Notes: generated by a model from the sequence alone, not told the origin. A stretch of DNA of 64,000 nt from DAHUYF01 sp963789275 (GCA_963789275.1 CAWBKF010000035.1:133052-197051); one strand, 5' to 3'. Positions 19,862 through 30,810 are shown, numbered from the stretch's first letter. Numbers and translations: made by a program.

Positions 19862-20941
19862 ATGACCACCCAATCGCGCTACCTTGTGCCGCCGGCGGGA
19901 ACGGAGTGGAGCCTGCGTGCGCCGCAGCAGACGGGCTTCCGCTGGGAATATGACGATGGCCGGGCCGAGCTGCTGGCGCTTTACGACAAGGGCAAGCGCC
20001 AGCAATGGAACGCGCAGGAACGCATCGATTGGTCGCGCGAGCTCGACGCCGAGAACCCGATGATGTTGCCGGACGAAACCATCTCGCTCTGCGGCTCCGA
20101 GCTCTGGCGCAAGCTCGCGCCGAAGCAGGTTGCGGAATTTCGCCGCCATTCCCAGGCTTGGCAGATCTCGCAATTCCTCCATGGCGAACAGGGCGCGCTG
20201 ATCTGCGCCGCCAAGATCGTGCAGCAGGTCGAGAATATCGATGCGAAATTCTACGCGGCGACGCAAGTGATCGACGAGGCGCGCCATGTCGAGGCCTATA
20301 CCCGCCTGCTGCACGAGAAGTTCAACATGGTGTTCCCGATCAACAAGCCGCTGCAGGCGCTTCTCCAGGACGTCATCGAGCGCAAGGAATGGGACTTCAC
20401 CTATCTCGGCATGCAGGTGGTGATCGAGGGTCTGGCGCTGGCTTCCTTCCAGAGCATCCGCGACAAGGCGCAGAACGCGCTGGCTGCGCAAGTCAACGCT
20501 TATGTCATGCAGGACGAGGCGCGCCACGTCGCCTTCGGACGCCTCGCTCTGCGCGACTACTACCCGGCGCTGACCGAGGCCGAGCGCGACCAGCGCGAGG
20601 AGTTCCTGGTCGAAGCCTGCTATCTCATGCGCGACCGCATGGATCCGTCCGATGTCTGGGCGTCGGTCGGTCTCGACGTCGGACAGTGCCGCGCCGTCCA
20701 TGAGGCGGCGCTTGCCACCCACAAGTTCCGCTCGCGCCTGTTCAGCCGCATCGTACCGACGGTCCGCGATATCGGCCTATGGGGATCGCGCGTGCGCAAC
20801 ACCTTCGAGGATCTCGGCGCCATGAAATTCGCCGACCGCGACAGCGCCGCCATGCTCGAGGAGGACAACCGCATCGCCGAGGAATTCGACGCCAAGCGCT
20901 TCGTCGATGCGGCGCTGGCGAGCCGAGGCGACGCATCGTGA
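19862..20941 (+). CDS. Ferritin-like diiron protein (R2/AurF-like oxygenase superfamily)
   Basis: 359 residues, with AGGAGGG just upstream of ATG 19862. Two complete E-x28-DExxH motifs are visible: the first begins in GEQGALICAAK and ends IDEARHVEAY, the second begins IEGLALASF and ends QDEARHVAFG. This is the carboxylate/His set of a four-helix diiron centre. Family members include ribonucleotide reductase R2-like and N-oxygenase enzymes, so an O2-dependent oxidation is likely; the substrate is unknown. The stop overlaps the GTG start of the thiolase by 4 bases (GTGA), indicating translational coupling. Confidence 0.8.
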   Translation: MTTQSRYLVPPAGTEWSLRAPQQTGFRWEYDDGRAELLALYDKGKRQQWNAQERIDWSRELDAENPMMLPDETISLCGSELWRKLAPKQVAEFRRHSQAWQISQFLHGEQGALICAAKIVQQVENIDAKFYAATQVIDEARHVEAYTRLLHEKFNMVFPINKPLQALLQDVIERKEWDFTYLGMQVVIEGLALASFQSIRDKAQNALAAQVNAYVMQDEARHVAFGRLALRDYYPALTEAERDQREEFLVEACYLMRDRMDPSDVWASVGLDVGQCRAVHEAALATHKFRSRLFSRIVPTVRDIGLWGSRVRNTFEDLGAMKFADRDSAAMLEEDNRIAEEFDAKRFVDAALASRGDAS

Positions 20942-22109
20942 CCGTCAAAGGCCAAGCTTACATCGCCGGCGCCTATGAACATCCGACGCGCCACGCCCCG
21001 GACAAGTCGCTGGCGCAGCTCCATGCCGAGGTCGCGAAGGGCGCGCTCGACGACGCCGGCCTCGATAAGGCCGGACATCGACGGCTATTTCTGCGCCGGC
21101 GACGCGCCCGGATTGGGGCCGCTGTCGATGATCGACTATATGGGGCTGCGCGTCCGCCACATGGATTCGACCGAGACCGGCGGCTCCTCCTACACCATTC
21201 ACGTCGCGCATGCGGCCGAGGCGATCGCCGCCGGCAAATGCGCGGTGGCGCTGATCACGCTCGCCGGCCGGCCGCGCGCCGAGGGCATGGCGACCGGCAC
21301 CGTGCCGCGCAGCTACAGCGCCGCGGCTCCCGATGTCGGCTTCGAGGCGCCGTTCGCACCGGTCGTGACCAATATGTATGCCATGTGCGCCATGCGGCAC
21401 ATGCATCAATACGGCACTACCAGCGAGCAGCTCGCCTGGATCAAGGTCGCGGCCTCGCATCACGCGCAGTACAATCCGCTCGCGCTGCTGCGCGAGGTCG
21501 TCACCGTCGAGGAGGTGGTCAACTCGCCGATGATCTCCGATCCGCTGCACCGGCTCGATTGCTGCGTCATCACCGATGGTGGCGGCGCGCTGATCGTCGT
21601 GGCACCGGAAGTGGCCAAGAGCCTGAAGCGGCCCAAGGTCAAGCTGCTCGGCGCGGGCGAGGCGCCGAAGAACCAGATGGGCGGCAGGATCGATCTCACC
21701 TATTCGGGCGCAGTATGGTCGGGGCCGCGCGCCTTCGCCGAGGCCGGCGTCACGCCCGCCGACATCAAATACGCCTCGATCTACGACAGCTTCACCATCA
21801 CCGTGCTGATGACGCTCGAGGATCTCGGACTTCTGCGAGAAAGGCGAGGGCGGGCGCTTCGTCGCCGACGGCAACCTCATCTCCGGCAGCGGCAAGCTGC
21901 CGTTCAACACCGATGGCGGCGGCCTCTGCAACAACCATCCCGGCAACCGCGGCAGCATGACCAAGGTGATCGAAGCGGTGCGCCAGCTGCGCGGCGAGGC
22001 GCATCCCAGCGTCCAGGTGCGGAACTGCGACCTGGCGCTCGCGCATGGCACCGGCGGCTCGCTCGGCACGCGCCATGGCAGCGCCACCTTGATCCTGGAG
22101 AGGGAGTAG
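20938..22109 (+). CDS. Thiolase-family protein (SCP-x-like acetyl-CoA acetyltransferase), two frameshifts
   Basis: GTG start at 20938 overlaps the preceding stop. Three frames join into one thiolase of about 389 residues: an N-terminal part to LDDAGLDKA; a middle part from about 21073 (DIDGYFCAGDAPG, TGGSSYTIHVAHAAEAI, MRHMHQYGTTSEQLAWI, ITDGGGALIV, IYDSFTITVL); and a C-terminal part after about 21830 (GNLISGSGKLPFNTDGGGLC, GTGGSLGTRHGSATLIL) ending in TAG 22107-22109. Each break is cured by removing one base. This subgroup is usually paired with a DUF35 protein, as here, and degrades or builds acyl chains through CoA esters. Confidence 0.8.
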
Positions 22110-22114
22110 AAGCG

Positions 22115-22510
22115 ATGGCGCAAGGACAAAGGGTCATCGCCGCGCCACCGGTCAACCCCGAGACCAAGCCATTCTGGGACGCCGCCACCGAAGGCCGGCT
22201 GCTGATCAAGAAATGCCTGGCCTGCGGCGAGCGGCATTACTATCCGCGAGCGATCTGTCCCTTCTGCTTCAGCGACCGGACGGAATGGCAGACGACGTCG
22301 GGCCGCGGCACAGTTTATTCCTACAGCGTGATGCGGCGCGCGCCGGTGCCTTATGCCATTGCCTACGTCACGCTCGAGGAAGGCGTGACCATGATGACCA
22401 ATATCGTCGATTGCGACCTCGACCAGATCCGCATCGGCCGCACCGTGGCGTTGGTGTTCAAGCCCAGCGACGGCGGGCCGCCGGTGCCGATGTTCACGCT
22501 GAGCCCGTAA
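22115..22510 (+). CDS. DUF35 Zn-ribbon/OB-fold protein, thiolase partner
   Basis: 131 residues from ATG 22115, 5 bases after the thiolase stop. An N-terminal rubredoxin-like zinc ribbon (KKCLACGERHYYPRAICPFC) is followed by an OB-fold (GRGTVYSYSVMRRAP, VALVFKPSDGGPPVPMF). DUF35 proteins bind acyl-CoA and form complexes with SCP-x-type thiolases or hydratases, which matches the tight gene pair. Confidence 0.88.
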   Translation: MAQGQRVIAAPPVNPETKPFWDAATEGRLLIKKCLACGERHYYPRAICPFCFSDRTEWQTTSGRGTVYSYSVMRRAPVPYAIAYVTLEEGVTMMTNIVDCDLDQIRIGRTVALVFKPSDGGPPVPMFTLSP

Positions 22511-22525
22511 AGCAGGAGACAATCG

Positions 22526-23435
22526 ATGGCTTCTCCCATCACCGCCGCGACCACGCGGCTGCGCGCGTTGTTGCGGCAAGAAGGCATGCTGGTCGCACCC
22601 GGCGCCTATGAATGCATCGGCGCGCGGGTCATCGAGCAGGCCGGATTCGCCGCCCTCTATATGACGGGCGCCGGCACCGCGGCGACGCTGGGCTATCCCG
22701 ATTACGGCCTCGTCACCATGAGCGAGATGGCGGAGAATGCCGGGCGGCTCGCCGCCGCCGTGCGGGTGCCGGTGATCGCCGACGCCGATACCGGCTATGG
22801 CAATGAGCTCAACGTCACCCGAACGGTGCGCGAATACGAGCGGCGCGGCATCGCGTGGCCTTCACATCGAGGATCAGGGCTTTCCCAAGAAATGCGGCCA
22901 TCTCGACGACAAGGTGGTGATCCCGCTTGACGATTATCTCGCCAAGATCCGCGCCGCCGCCGCGGCGCGGATCGATCCCGATTTCCTGCTGATCGCGCGC
23001 ACGGATGCGCGCGCGGTGATCGGCTTCGAAGAGGCGGTGCGACGGATGAACGCGGCGCTCGCCGCCGGCGCCGACATGGCATTTCTCGAGGCGCCGCAGA
23101 CACAGGCGGAGGTCGAAGCCGTGCCGCGGCTGGTCAACGGGCCCTGCCTGCTCAATGTCGTCTCGGGCGGCAAGACGCCGGTGCTCGACCTGGCCTATGC
23201 CGAGCGGGTCGGCTTCAAGCTGGCGATCCTGCCGGGAATTCTATTCCAGACGGCGATCGACGCCTTCGATGCGGCACTGGCCGAGGTCAAGGCCCGGCGC
23301 CGGCATCCCGAAATGAAGGTCGGCCTCAAGGAGAAATTCCGCCGCGTCGGCGCCGAGGAATGGGATGCGTTGCGCGAGCGCTTCAAGACGCCATCGGCTG
23401 GCGAAAGCGCAGCGAAGCGAAGCGCCGCCGAATAG
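22526..23435 (+). CDS. Isocitrate lyase/PEP mutase-family enzyme, frameshifted
   Basis: About 302 residues in two frames joined at about 22856, where one extra T follows the codons for RRGIA. Before the break are PGAYECIGARV and VIADADTGYGN; after it GLHIEDQGFPKKCGH, which carries the family's catalytic KKCGH loop, and LLIARTDARAV. The fold binds Mg and 2-oxoacid-like substrates (methylisocitrate lyase, carboxyphosphonoenolpyruvate mutase, oxaloacetate decarboxylase). The exact reaction cannot be told. It starts 15 bases after the DUF35 gene and belongs to the same operon. Confidence 0.82.
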
Positions 23436-23440
23436 CCATC

Positions 23441-24187
23441 ATGCCGGGAAATCCCGCCTTGCGCCTGGAGAGCGGCGAGGTGGAGGTTTGGCTCACCGCG
23501 ACGCCCGCGGTAAGCGAGGCGCTGCGATCGCGCTATGTCGACCTCCTCAGCGCGCCGGAGCATGCCCGCTGGCAGCGCTTCCGGGTCGAGGGCGCGCGCG
23601 ACCAGTTCCTCATCGCCAGAGCGCTGCTGCGCACCACGCTCTCGCGCTATGCCGATACGGCGGAAGCGGCCTGGGTGTTCGAGATGAACGAGTATGGCTG
23701 TCCCTTCGTCGCGGCACCGGCGGTGCATCGCGATCTCCGCTTCAATCTCTCGCATACGGACGGTCTGGTCGCCTGCGCCGTGACGCGACAGGGCGAGGTC
23801 GGCGTCGATGTCGAGAATACCGAGCGCGAGGTCGATCCGCTGGCGCTCGCGCCAACCGTCTTTGCCGCCGCAGAGATCGCCGATGTCGCGGCCGCTACCG
23901 CCGGCGAGCGCCGGGAGCGGTTCTTTTCCTATTGGACGCTCAAGGAGTCCTATATCAAGGCGCGCTGCATGGGGCTGTCGCTGCCGCTCGACGGGTTCTG
24001 GTTCCGACTCGACGTCGCGGCGCCGCGGATCCACTTTTCCGAAAGCTGCCCCGACCACTCCGATCGCTGGCATTTCGAGCAACACCGGCCGACGCCGAGC
24101 CACAAGCTTGCCGTCGCCGTCGCGCCGCCGCGTGCGGTAGCGCCGAACATCCGCTTGCGCTGGGTGGTGCCGCTGGCCGTGGCCTGA
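23441..24187 (+). CDS. Sfp-type 4'-phosphopantetheinyl transferase
   Basis: 248 residues from ATG 23441, 5 bases after the preceding stop. It has the two signature motifs of the family: the Mg-binding GVDVENTEREVD and the F-x3-WTLKESYIKA segment, plus an N-terminal arginine region (ARALLRTTLSRYA) and FNLSHTDGL. It converts apo carrier domains to the holo form using coenzyme A. It is the only such enzyme in the window, 12 kb from the NRPS, and is the plausible activator of T1-T3 and of the carrier domains at 38-43 kb. Its place at the end of a thiolase operon is unusual. Confidence 0.92.
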   Translation: MPGNPALRLESGEVEVWLTATPAVSEALRSRYVDLLSAPEHARWQRFRVEGARDQFLIARALLRTTLSRYADTAEAAWVFEMNEYGCPFVAAPAVHRDLRFNLSHTDGLVACAVTRQGEVGVDVENTEREVDPLALAPTVFAAAEIADVAAATAGERRERFFSYWTLKESYIKARCMGLSLPLDGFWFRLDVAAPRIHFSESCPDHSDRWHFEQHRPTPSHKLAVAVAPPRAVAPNIRLRWVVPLAVA

Positions 24188-24288
24188 GGGCACGGCGTGG
24201 AGAGCAGGTCGCGCGCGCCTGGATGCTGCTGACCGACCGGCGCCGATGAGGCGCGAAAGCCGGTTCTCCGCGATCCGCTCCGCCGCCT

Positions 24289-27200
24289 TCAGGCCGCGGC
24301 GAGCGCCAGCCGGATCAGCGCCGGAAGCGAATGCGACCCGGTCTTCTTCATGATGGCGGCGCGATGGTTCTCGATCGTGCGCTGACTGATGCCGAGATCG
24401 GCCGCGATGTTCTTGCTCGGATGGCCGGCGAGCACGAGGTCCATGATCTGCCGCTGCCGCGCGGTCAGCGTGCCCAGCCGCGCCGATGCCGTCTCGCGCC
24501 AGGCGGACAGCTTGGCCGAATCCCGATTCTGCTCCAGCGCGCGCTCGATGCTGGCCAGAAGCTCCTTGTGGCCGATCGGCTTCTCGATGAAATCCGCGGC
24601 GCCGGCCCGCATGGCCAGGACAGCCATCGGTACGTCGCCATCGCCGGTGATCATGATCGTCGGCAGCCGAAGGCCTTCGCTCTTGAGCCGCTGCAGCACC
24701 TCGAGCCCGCTCATGCCGGGCATCCCGGCATCGAGCAGCAGGCAGCCGCCATCGCCGGGATGATATGCCGCGAAGAATGCCTCGCCGCTGCCGTAGCTCT
24801 CGACCTGCCTTCCCTCCGCCTGAAGCAGCTCGCGCATCGCCTCGCGCAGATCGCTGTCGTCATCGACCACGAAGATCGTCTCGGCCGGCATGGGGGCAGC
24901 GGTTTCGGACGGCTGCGGCGCGCTCGCTTGCGCCGCCGAGCGCGGCTTGACCAGAAGCTGCTGGACGAGGCGCATCAGCTCTTTCGCCTTTACCGGCTTG
25001 TGCAGGTGAGTGCGGCCCTGGCGCGCGATCTCGCGGAACGCGTCGGTCGAGATGTCGCCGGTGAGGACGATCGCGGGGATCTCGCGATGGAGCATCTTCT
25101 GCAGGCCGGCGATGACCTGCAGGCCGTTCAGATCGTTCGGCATGTTGTAGTCGACGATGACCAGATCCGGCTGTAGGGCCTGCCTCCCCACGAGTTCCAG
25201 CGCCGTCTTGCCTTCCGCCGCGGTCACGGTGCGATGACCCTCGCTGTCGAGCAGCAGCTCGAGCGTCTCGCGCACCGCCGGCTCGTCCTCGACGACCAGA
25301 ATTGTGCCGCTCCGGTGCGGGCCTTGCTCGGTCGCCGAGCTGGCGGAGCCAGGGCCGCCGAACCGGCTCGGCCTGGCCGAGCGGAACATCGATCGCGAAA
25401 ACCGAACCCTTTCCCGGACGCGAGCGCACATCGATCCGGTGGCCGAGCAGATCGCCCAGGCGCTGCACGATGGCAAGGCCGAGGCCGAGGCCGCGGCTGC
25501 GCTCGCGCGCGGGATTGTCGAGCTGATGGAACTCCTCGAAGATCCGCTGAAGCTGGCCTGCCTCGATGCCGGGACCGGTGTCCCAGACCTCGATGCGCAG
25601 TTTATCGCCGCGCCGCCGGCAGCCGAGCAGCACCTTGCCCTGCGCGGTATATTTCATCGCGTTCGAGAGCAGGTTGCGCAGCATCTGCTCGAGCAGGCGC
25701 GGATCGCTGTGCACGGCGACGCTGCTCGAGACCACCCGCCAGCCGAGGCTGCGCGCTTCGGCATGATAGGCGAACTCCGTCCTGAGACGATCGAGCAGAT
25801 CGTTGATCGGGAAGCCTAGCGTCTCGGCGCGGACAATCCCGGCCTCGAGCTGGTTGATATCGAGGAGGGTGTTCAGCATGCCGGCCATGGCGCTCAGCGT
25901 CTCGTCGAGCCGAGCCACCAGCTTCAAGGCGCCCTCGTCCTTGATCTTGCTCGCCAACAGGCCTTGCAGCAGGCTGATGGTCTGCAGCGGCTGGCGCAGA
26001 TCGTGGCTCGCCGCGGCCAGGAAGCGCGACTTGCCGATATTGGCCTGCTCGGCCTGAAGCCTGGCCGTCTCGACCGCCTTCGCCGCGCGGTTCCGCTCGG
26101 TCACGTCGTCGATCGCCAGCAGTATCTTGCCCTTTCCGGGAGACCCGCCGCGGACGTTCCGCGCATTGAGGAGCAATGAGCGCCTGCCGAGCAGCGGCAA
26201 GTCGAGCTCGACCTCGTGATCCTCGATCCGCGCCGGATCGGCTCGAATCCGGTCGAGGAAGCCGCGCAACCCCGGAATATCGGCCTGATGGTCGATGGCG
26301 TCGCCGAGGGGCTGGCCCATCGTCTTTTCGGGCTCAAGCGCGAAGGTATCGTAGAAGGATCGATTGGCGGAGACCACGCGCAGCTCCTCGTCGAGCACCA
26401 CAAGCGGCTGGCGGATGGTGTCGATGATGCTGTCGGAATAGAGGCGCGCGGCCTGCACCTCACGCTCGGCCGATTTCATCTCGGAGATGTCGGCGAAAGT
26501 GATGACCACTCCCTCGATCTGGTTGTCATCAGCGCGGTACGGCAAGATCCGACGATTGTACCAGGTACCGTCCTGCGCTTCGATCTCGTGCTTCAGCGGC
26601 GTCAGGCTGGCAAGCACCTCGCGGGCATCGGCGAGGAGATTGCCGTCGGCGGCGAGCGAGGTGAGGTCGGCCAGCGGCCGGCCGATGTCGCTGGCGATGA
26701 CGCGAAAGAGCAATTTGGCGGCCGGCGTGAAGAAGCGGATGTTGAGATCACGGTCGAGGAAGAGCGTCGCGACGTCGGAGCTGTAGAGGATGTTCTGCAG
26801 GTCGTTGGACGTGCTGCGCTGCCGCTCGAGCGTCTCCTGGAGCTGGCTGTTGAGGGCGGTGAGCTCTTCATTGAGCGATTGCAGCTCCTCTTTCGAGGTG
26901 GTCAGCTCCTCGTTGGTGGACTGGAATTCCTCATTGACGGACAGCGCCTCCTCGTTGATCGCCTTCTGCTCCTCGCTCGAGATCTCGAGATCGCGGACGG
27001 CGGTCTCAAGCTCCTTGCGGGCGACATCGAGCTCGCGCTCCAGCTCCGCGATCCGCGAGATGTCGGCCGCCCCTGCGGGTGCGGCCGAGCGACCGGTGCC
27101 TTGCTCACTGGCGCGATCCTCGAGAAAGCTGACCAGCAGCAATTCCTCGCCCTCGCTCTGCACCGGCTGGACGGCAACGCTGACCGAGAGGACAGTGCCG

Positions 27201-29074
27201 TCCGCCTTCACTTGCCCGCCCGAGAGGATGACGCGCTTGTGCTCCTCGCTCGCCTGCTGGATCGCCGCCCTGAGCTTGCTGCGCAGGCCCTCGCGCGCCA
27301 TGGCGAGCAGGTCCCGGCTGGGTTCGCCCGCGGCCACGCGCAAATAGCGGTCCGTCGCTCCGAGGTAATAGAGGCATTCATAGGCGCGGTTGGTCAGCAC
27401 CGAGGCCGGCGCGTAGGCCTCCAGCAGCACCCGCCGTGAGAGATCGCCGAGACCGGGCCGGGGCGGCGCCGCCTGCCCCAAGCCCGGGATCCGGGACACG
27501 CGCACGCTCTCGCGACCGGCCACAGGAAAATTGATCTCCCCCGGCCGGCTGCGGCCGGTGCGGCGATAGAGCCGCTGCGTCTTGAAGATCGGCTCGAAGC
27601 AGCCATCGACAGTGCCCACCGTTTCGGAGCCGCCGAGAAACAGGATGCCACCCTCGCGCAGCGCGAAATGGAACAGCGCGAGCACTTTCGCCTGCGCCTC
27701 GGGACGCAGATAGATCAGCAGGTTGCGGCAGGACACCAGGTCGAGGCGCGAGAAGGGCGGGTCGGCCAGTACATTCTGTACCGTGAAGACCACGACTGCG
27801 CGCAGTTCCGGCGTCACCCGGTAGCCATGCTCCTCCTTGACAAAGAACCGGGCAAGCCTGGCCGGCGACACGTCCGCGGCGATCGATTCCGGATAGAGGC
27901 CGTCGCGGGCGAACACGACCGCATCCTCGTCGACATCCGAGGCGAAGACTTGCAGCTTGATGTTACGCTGCGCCGCCGCGATCTCCTCCAGACAGAGCAT
28001 GGCGATGGTATAGGTTTCCTCGCCCGTGCTGCAGCCGGCCACCCATATCCGCAGCGGCCGGTCCTGCGGCTGCAGGCGCACGAGATCGGGAATGACCTTC
28101 TCCGCCAGCAGCTCGAAGATCTTGGGGTCGCGGAAAAAGCTGGTGACGTTGATGAGCAAGTCCTTGGCCAGGAGCGCGAGCTCGCCGGCATCCTCGCGCA
28201 GCAGCTTGAGATACCGGCTGCTATCGGTGATCGACGCCAGCGCCATGCGCCGCTCGATCCGCCGCTGAAGCGTCCCCGGCTTGTAGAGCGTGAAATCATG
28301 CGACGCCTTTTGGCGCAGAAGCCCGATGATCTCGCTCAATCGCTCCGGAGCGGCGTCGCTGGAGCGGCCGGGCTTGAGACCAGCCGCGGCGAACATTCGC
28401 GCGACATATTTCGCCAGGGCGCCCGGGATCTCCGCCACCGGCAGCACGAGATCCACGGCGCCGGTCATGATCGCGCTGCGCGGCATGCCATCGTAACCGG
28501 CCTCGTCAGGAAGCTGTGCGATGACGAGCCCTGCCCTTTCCTTGATCGCCTTCAGCCCGGCGCTGCCATCCGCGCCGGTTCCCGAGAGGATCACGCAAAT
28601 GGCGCGCTCGCCAAGCTCTTCCGCCAATGAGCGCAAGAAAAAGTCGAAGGGCATGCGCGCCCCATGGCGCTCGCGCGGCTTCGAAAGCCGCAGCGCGCTC
28701 TGTTGGATCGCAAGATAGGAGCCCGGAGGGATGACATAGACATGCTCGGGCTCCAGCTGCATACCGTCGGCCGCTTGCTGCACCGGCATCTTGGTATGGC
28801 CGGCGAGCAGTTCGACCATCATGCTCTCATGCGTGGGATCGAGATGCTGGATGACGATGAACGACATGCCGTTGCCCGCAGGGAGCGCATCGAACAGCCT
28901 GCGGAGGGCATCGAGTCCGCCCGCCGAGGCGCCGAGCCCGACCACGGGAAAATCCGGCCACCGCGGCGAGGGAGCGCGGATCCGCGACAGCCGCGGACCG
29001 AGCCTCGGCCGTGCCGTCTTGCGCCGTTGACGGGATCCCGTCGTCGTTGCCGATTTCGTTGCCGTTGCCTTCAC
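24289..29074 (-). CDS. CheB-CheR-PAS hybrid histidine kinase with two receivers and LuxR HTH, frameshifted
   Basis: About 1,594 residues read through one extra base near 25350. Order: CheB methylesterase (about 40-230; GLGASAGGL Ser, IQHLDPTHES His, GTGADGSAG Asp); CheR methyltransferase (about 245-500; CSTGEETYTIAM); PAS-like segment; long Glu-rich coiled coil (about 675-770); PAS domains; HisKA (about 1015; AAASHDLRQPLQ); HATPase (LRNLLSNAMKY, VWDTGPGI); receiver 1 (Asp in LVIVDYNMP); receiver 2 (Asp in LLLDAGMPG); LuxR-type HTH (GISQRTIENHRA). The fusion goes from sensing to DNA binding in one chain. The kinase and first receiver are in different frames, separated at VRRPW versus FGGPGSASS. 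Soluble; no transmembrane segment seen. Confidence 0.85.
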
Positions 29075-29165
29075 TCCTGTAAGCTCGCGCGTCAGGATAT
29101 CATCGCGGCGCGACTTGCGGTTGTCCTATCAACTGGTCCTTGCCTCAACCGGGGCCGTTCGCCCG

Positions 29166-29648
29166 TCAGCCCGTCAACGCTTCGTCCAGCGCATCAAACA
29201 ACTGCGGCAGCCGAAATGGTTTGCGCAGCAGCCTCAGGCCGTGCTTTTCGGCGAACCCGTCGTCTTCGCCGCTGCCGGAGATCAATACGACGGCGAGGCC
29301 CAGCGCTTTGGCATGAAGAGCAAGAGAATGGCCGTCCTCGCCCGGCATCCGGACATCGAGAATCGCGACATCGATGCGATCTCGGCTCAGGGCATCGCGT
29401 GCCGATTTGCCGCCGACGACCGATGTCACGCGGTCGCCGCGCTCCTCAAGTGCCGCCGTCAATAGCGAGCGGATACTGCCATTGTCGTCGGCGACCAAGA
29501 TATGTCGAGGCCGATCCACAGCTGCCCGCCACTCCGTTCTTTCCCAACCGCAACACGTATCTCGTATTATTTCTGCAGGTCGTGGAATTGTAGTCATTTT
29601 CAAACACAAAGCTAGATATACTTCATGTGTAGACAATGACCACGCCAT
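29166..29648 (-). CDS. Stand-alone response-regulator receiver protein
   Basis: Receiver domain from about residue 47 (HILVADDNGSIRSLL) with phosphoacceptor Asp in DVAILDVRMPG, a conserved Ser in VVLISGSGED and Lys in LLRKPFRLPQL. There is no output domain, so it probably acts as a phosphorelay shuttle or by protein contact with the adjacent hybrid kinase, whose start lies 92 bases downstream on the same strand. The start is uncertain: ATG 29648 gives 160 residues, but the first 40 codons lie in AT-rich DNA and later starts (ATG 29597 or a GTG near the receiver) are equally possible. Confidence 0.8.
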   Translation of the reverse strand: MAWSLSTHEVYLALCLKMTTIPRPAEIIRDTCCGWERTEWRAAVDRPRHILVADDNGSIRSLLTAALEERGDRVTSVVGGKSARDALSRDRIDVAILDVRMPGEDGHSLALHAKALGLAVVLISGSGEDDGFAEKHGLRLLRKPFRLPQLFDALDEALTG

Positions 29649-29975
29649 TCCGCTGATTACATTACGAGACTAGCTGACTACCGTAGCACTTTGCAGCAGC
29701 ACGGGGCGGGAGACGACCGAGGATAGCGCCGAGGGCAAGCGCCCGTCGGCCGCCGGCGGCTCCCGTTCCTGGCCCGGAGCGGCCAAATCTCAAGCGATCC
29801 GCAGCCGGTCTGAGTAGTTTCCGAGGCTGGGTGCATCCGTCGCGCGAAGGTAGGCTCATTGCGATGTCGCGCTCGATCGCCACCCGTCCCGCCAACCATC
29901 GAACCGCGGTTCACGGCGCGGCTAAACCGCGGCAGTTCGGTGCCGCATGGATTTCCTGGCCGGGAGTGCAACACC
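29649..29975. other. Intergenic region, no gene supported
   Basis: No convincing coding region. The left part (about 29580-29680) is clearly more AT-rich than its surroundings and probably carries the promoter of the receiver gene on the minus strand. The rest is GC-rich without a recognisable motif. Confidence 0.4.
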
Positions 29976-30185
29976 ATGATCGCCAATTTGCACGTGATCG
30001 CTTTGCTGCCCGTGGCCTCGCTGGCGTTCGGAATTATCATCGCCGACGCCGCTCCGGTCGCATCGCCGCCAGAGATGAGATCAATTTCGGCCGCCACGCC
30101 CTGGTCGCTGCTGCGCAACGATGCCGGCGAAGTCATCGACCGAGTACTGGGCCTGCCGCTCCCCAAACAGGGCGTCGCAGGCTAA
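29976..30185 (+). CDS. Small exported protein, unknown
   Basis: 69 residues from ATG 29976 with GGGAG about 11 bases upstream. The N-terminal 25 residues are a hydrophobic signal-like segment (ALLPVASLAFGIIIADAA), followed by a short polar tail containing NDAGEVIDRVLGLPLP. No family recognised. It lies 64 bases before the next gene on the same strand. Confidence 0.4.
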   Translation: MIANLHVIALLPVASLAFGIIIADAAPVASPPEMRSISAATPWSLLRNDAGEVIDRVLGLPLPKQGVAG

Positions 30186-30249
30186 CCGCCATGTCGTCTG
30201 CGATGCTGGCGCAGATGGCGCCAGCTCAATCGGTCCAAAAGGAGAGAAG

Positions 30250-30810
30250 ATGCCACGCCGGGGTGCCGTGATCGCGATCTTCGCCGATCACCACGAAGCC
30301 GATGCGGCAGTGAGGAAACTGGCCAATGGCGGCTTCGCCCTGACGAATCTCAGCATCGTCGGTAAAGGATACCACACCGAGGAAAAGATTGTCGGCTTCT
30401 ACAACACCGGCGGCCGCATCAAATTCTGGGGGACGCGCGGCGCCTTCTGGGGCGGCCTCTGGGCCTTGTTTGTCGGCGGCGTCTCGCTGACCCTTCCGGT
30501 GGTCGGACCGGTACTGGTGCTCGGTTATCTCGCCGCCGTGATCGTCGCCGCCGTCGAAGGCGCCCTGCTGGTTGGCGGGCTCAGCTCCCTGGGCGCGGCG
30601 CTCTACAGCGTCGGCATGCCGCGGGACAGCGTCGTTCAATACGAGCTGGCGGTGAAGGCCGATGGCTTCCTGGTCATGGCGCGCGGCACCGACGCCGAAT
30701 TGACGCGCGCCGAGACGATCCTCGCGACCATCCATCCGCTGCTCATCGATCACCATGGCCGCGCGACAGCGCTCAAGCCGGCCGGGCAAGCGGCAACTGT
30801 GTCGGCCTGA
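30250..30810 (+). CDS. General-stress-protein-like membrane protein (YflT/DUF1269 type)
   Basis: 186 residues; ATG 30250 follows AAGGAGAG at good spacing. The N-terminal domain (about 1-55) resembles heat-induced YflT-type proteins (AVIAIFADHHEADAAVRKL, NLSIVGKGYHTEEKIVGFY). A central glycine-rich double membrane segment follows (about 62-120: FWGGLWALFVGGVSLTLP, VLGYLAAVIVAAVEG), then a soluble end (ELAVKADGFLVMARG). Probably a stress-related inner-membrane protein; biochemical role unknown. Confidence 0.7.
   Translation: MPRRGAVIAIFADHHEADAAVRKLANGGFALTNLSIVGKGYHTEEKIVGFYNTGGRIKFWGTRGAFWGGLWALFVGGVSLTLPVVGPVLVLGYLAAVIVAAVEGALLVGGLSSLGAALYSVGMPRDSVVQYELAVKADGFLVMARGTDAELTRAETILATIHPLLIDHHGRATALKPAGQAATVSA

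Noticed and set aside
29678..30166. 162-codon open frame on the minus strand
   Set aside because: Overlaps the better-supported small exported protein on the plus strand and shows no domain or codon pattern of a real gene.
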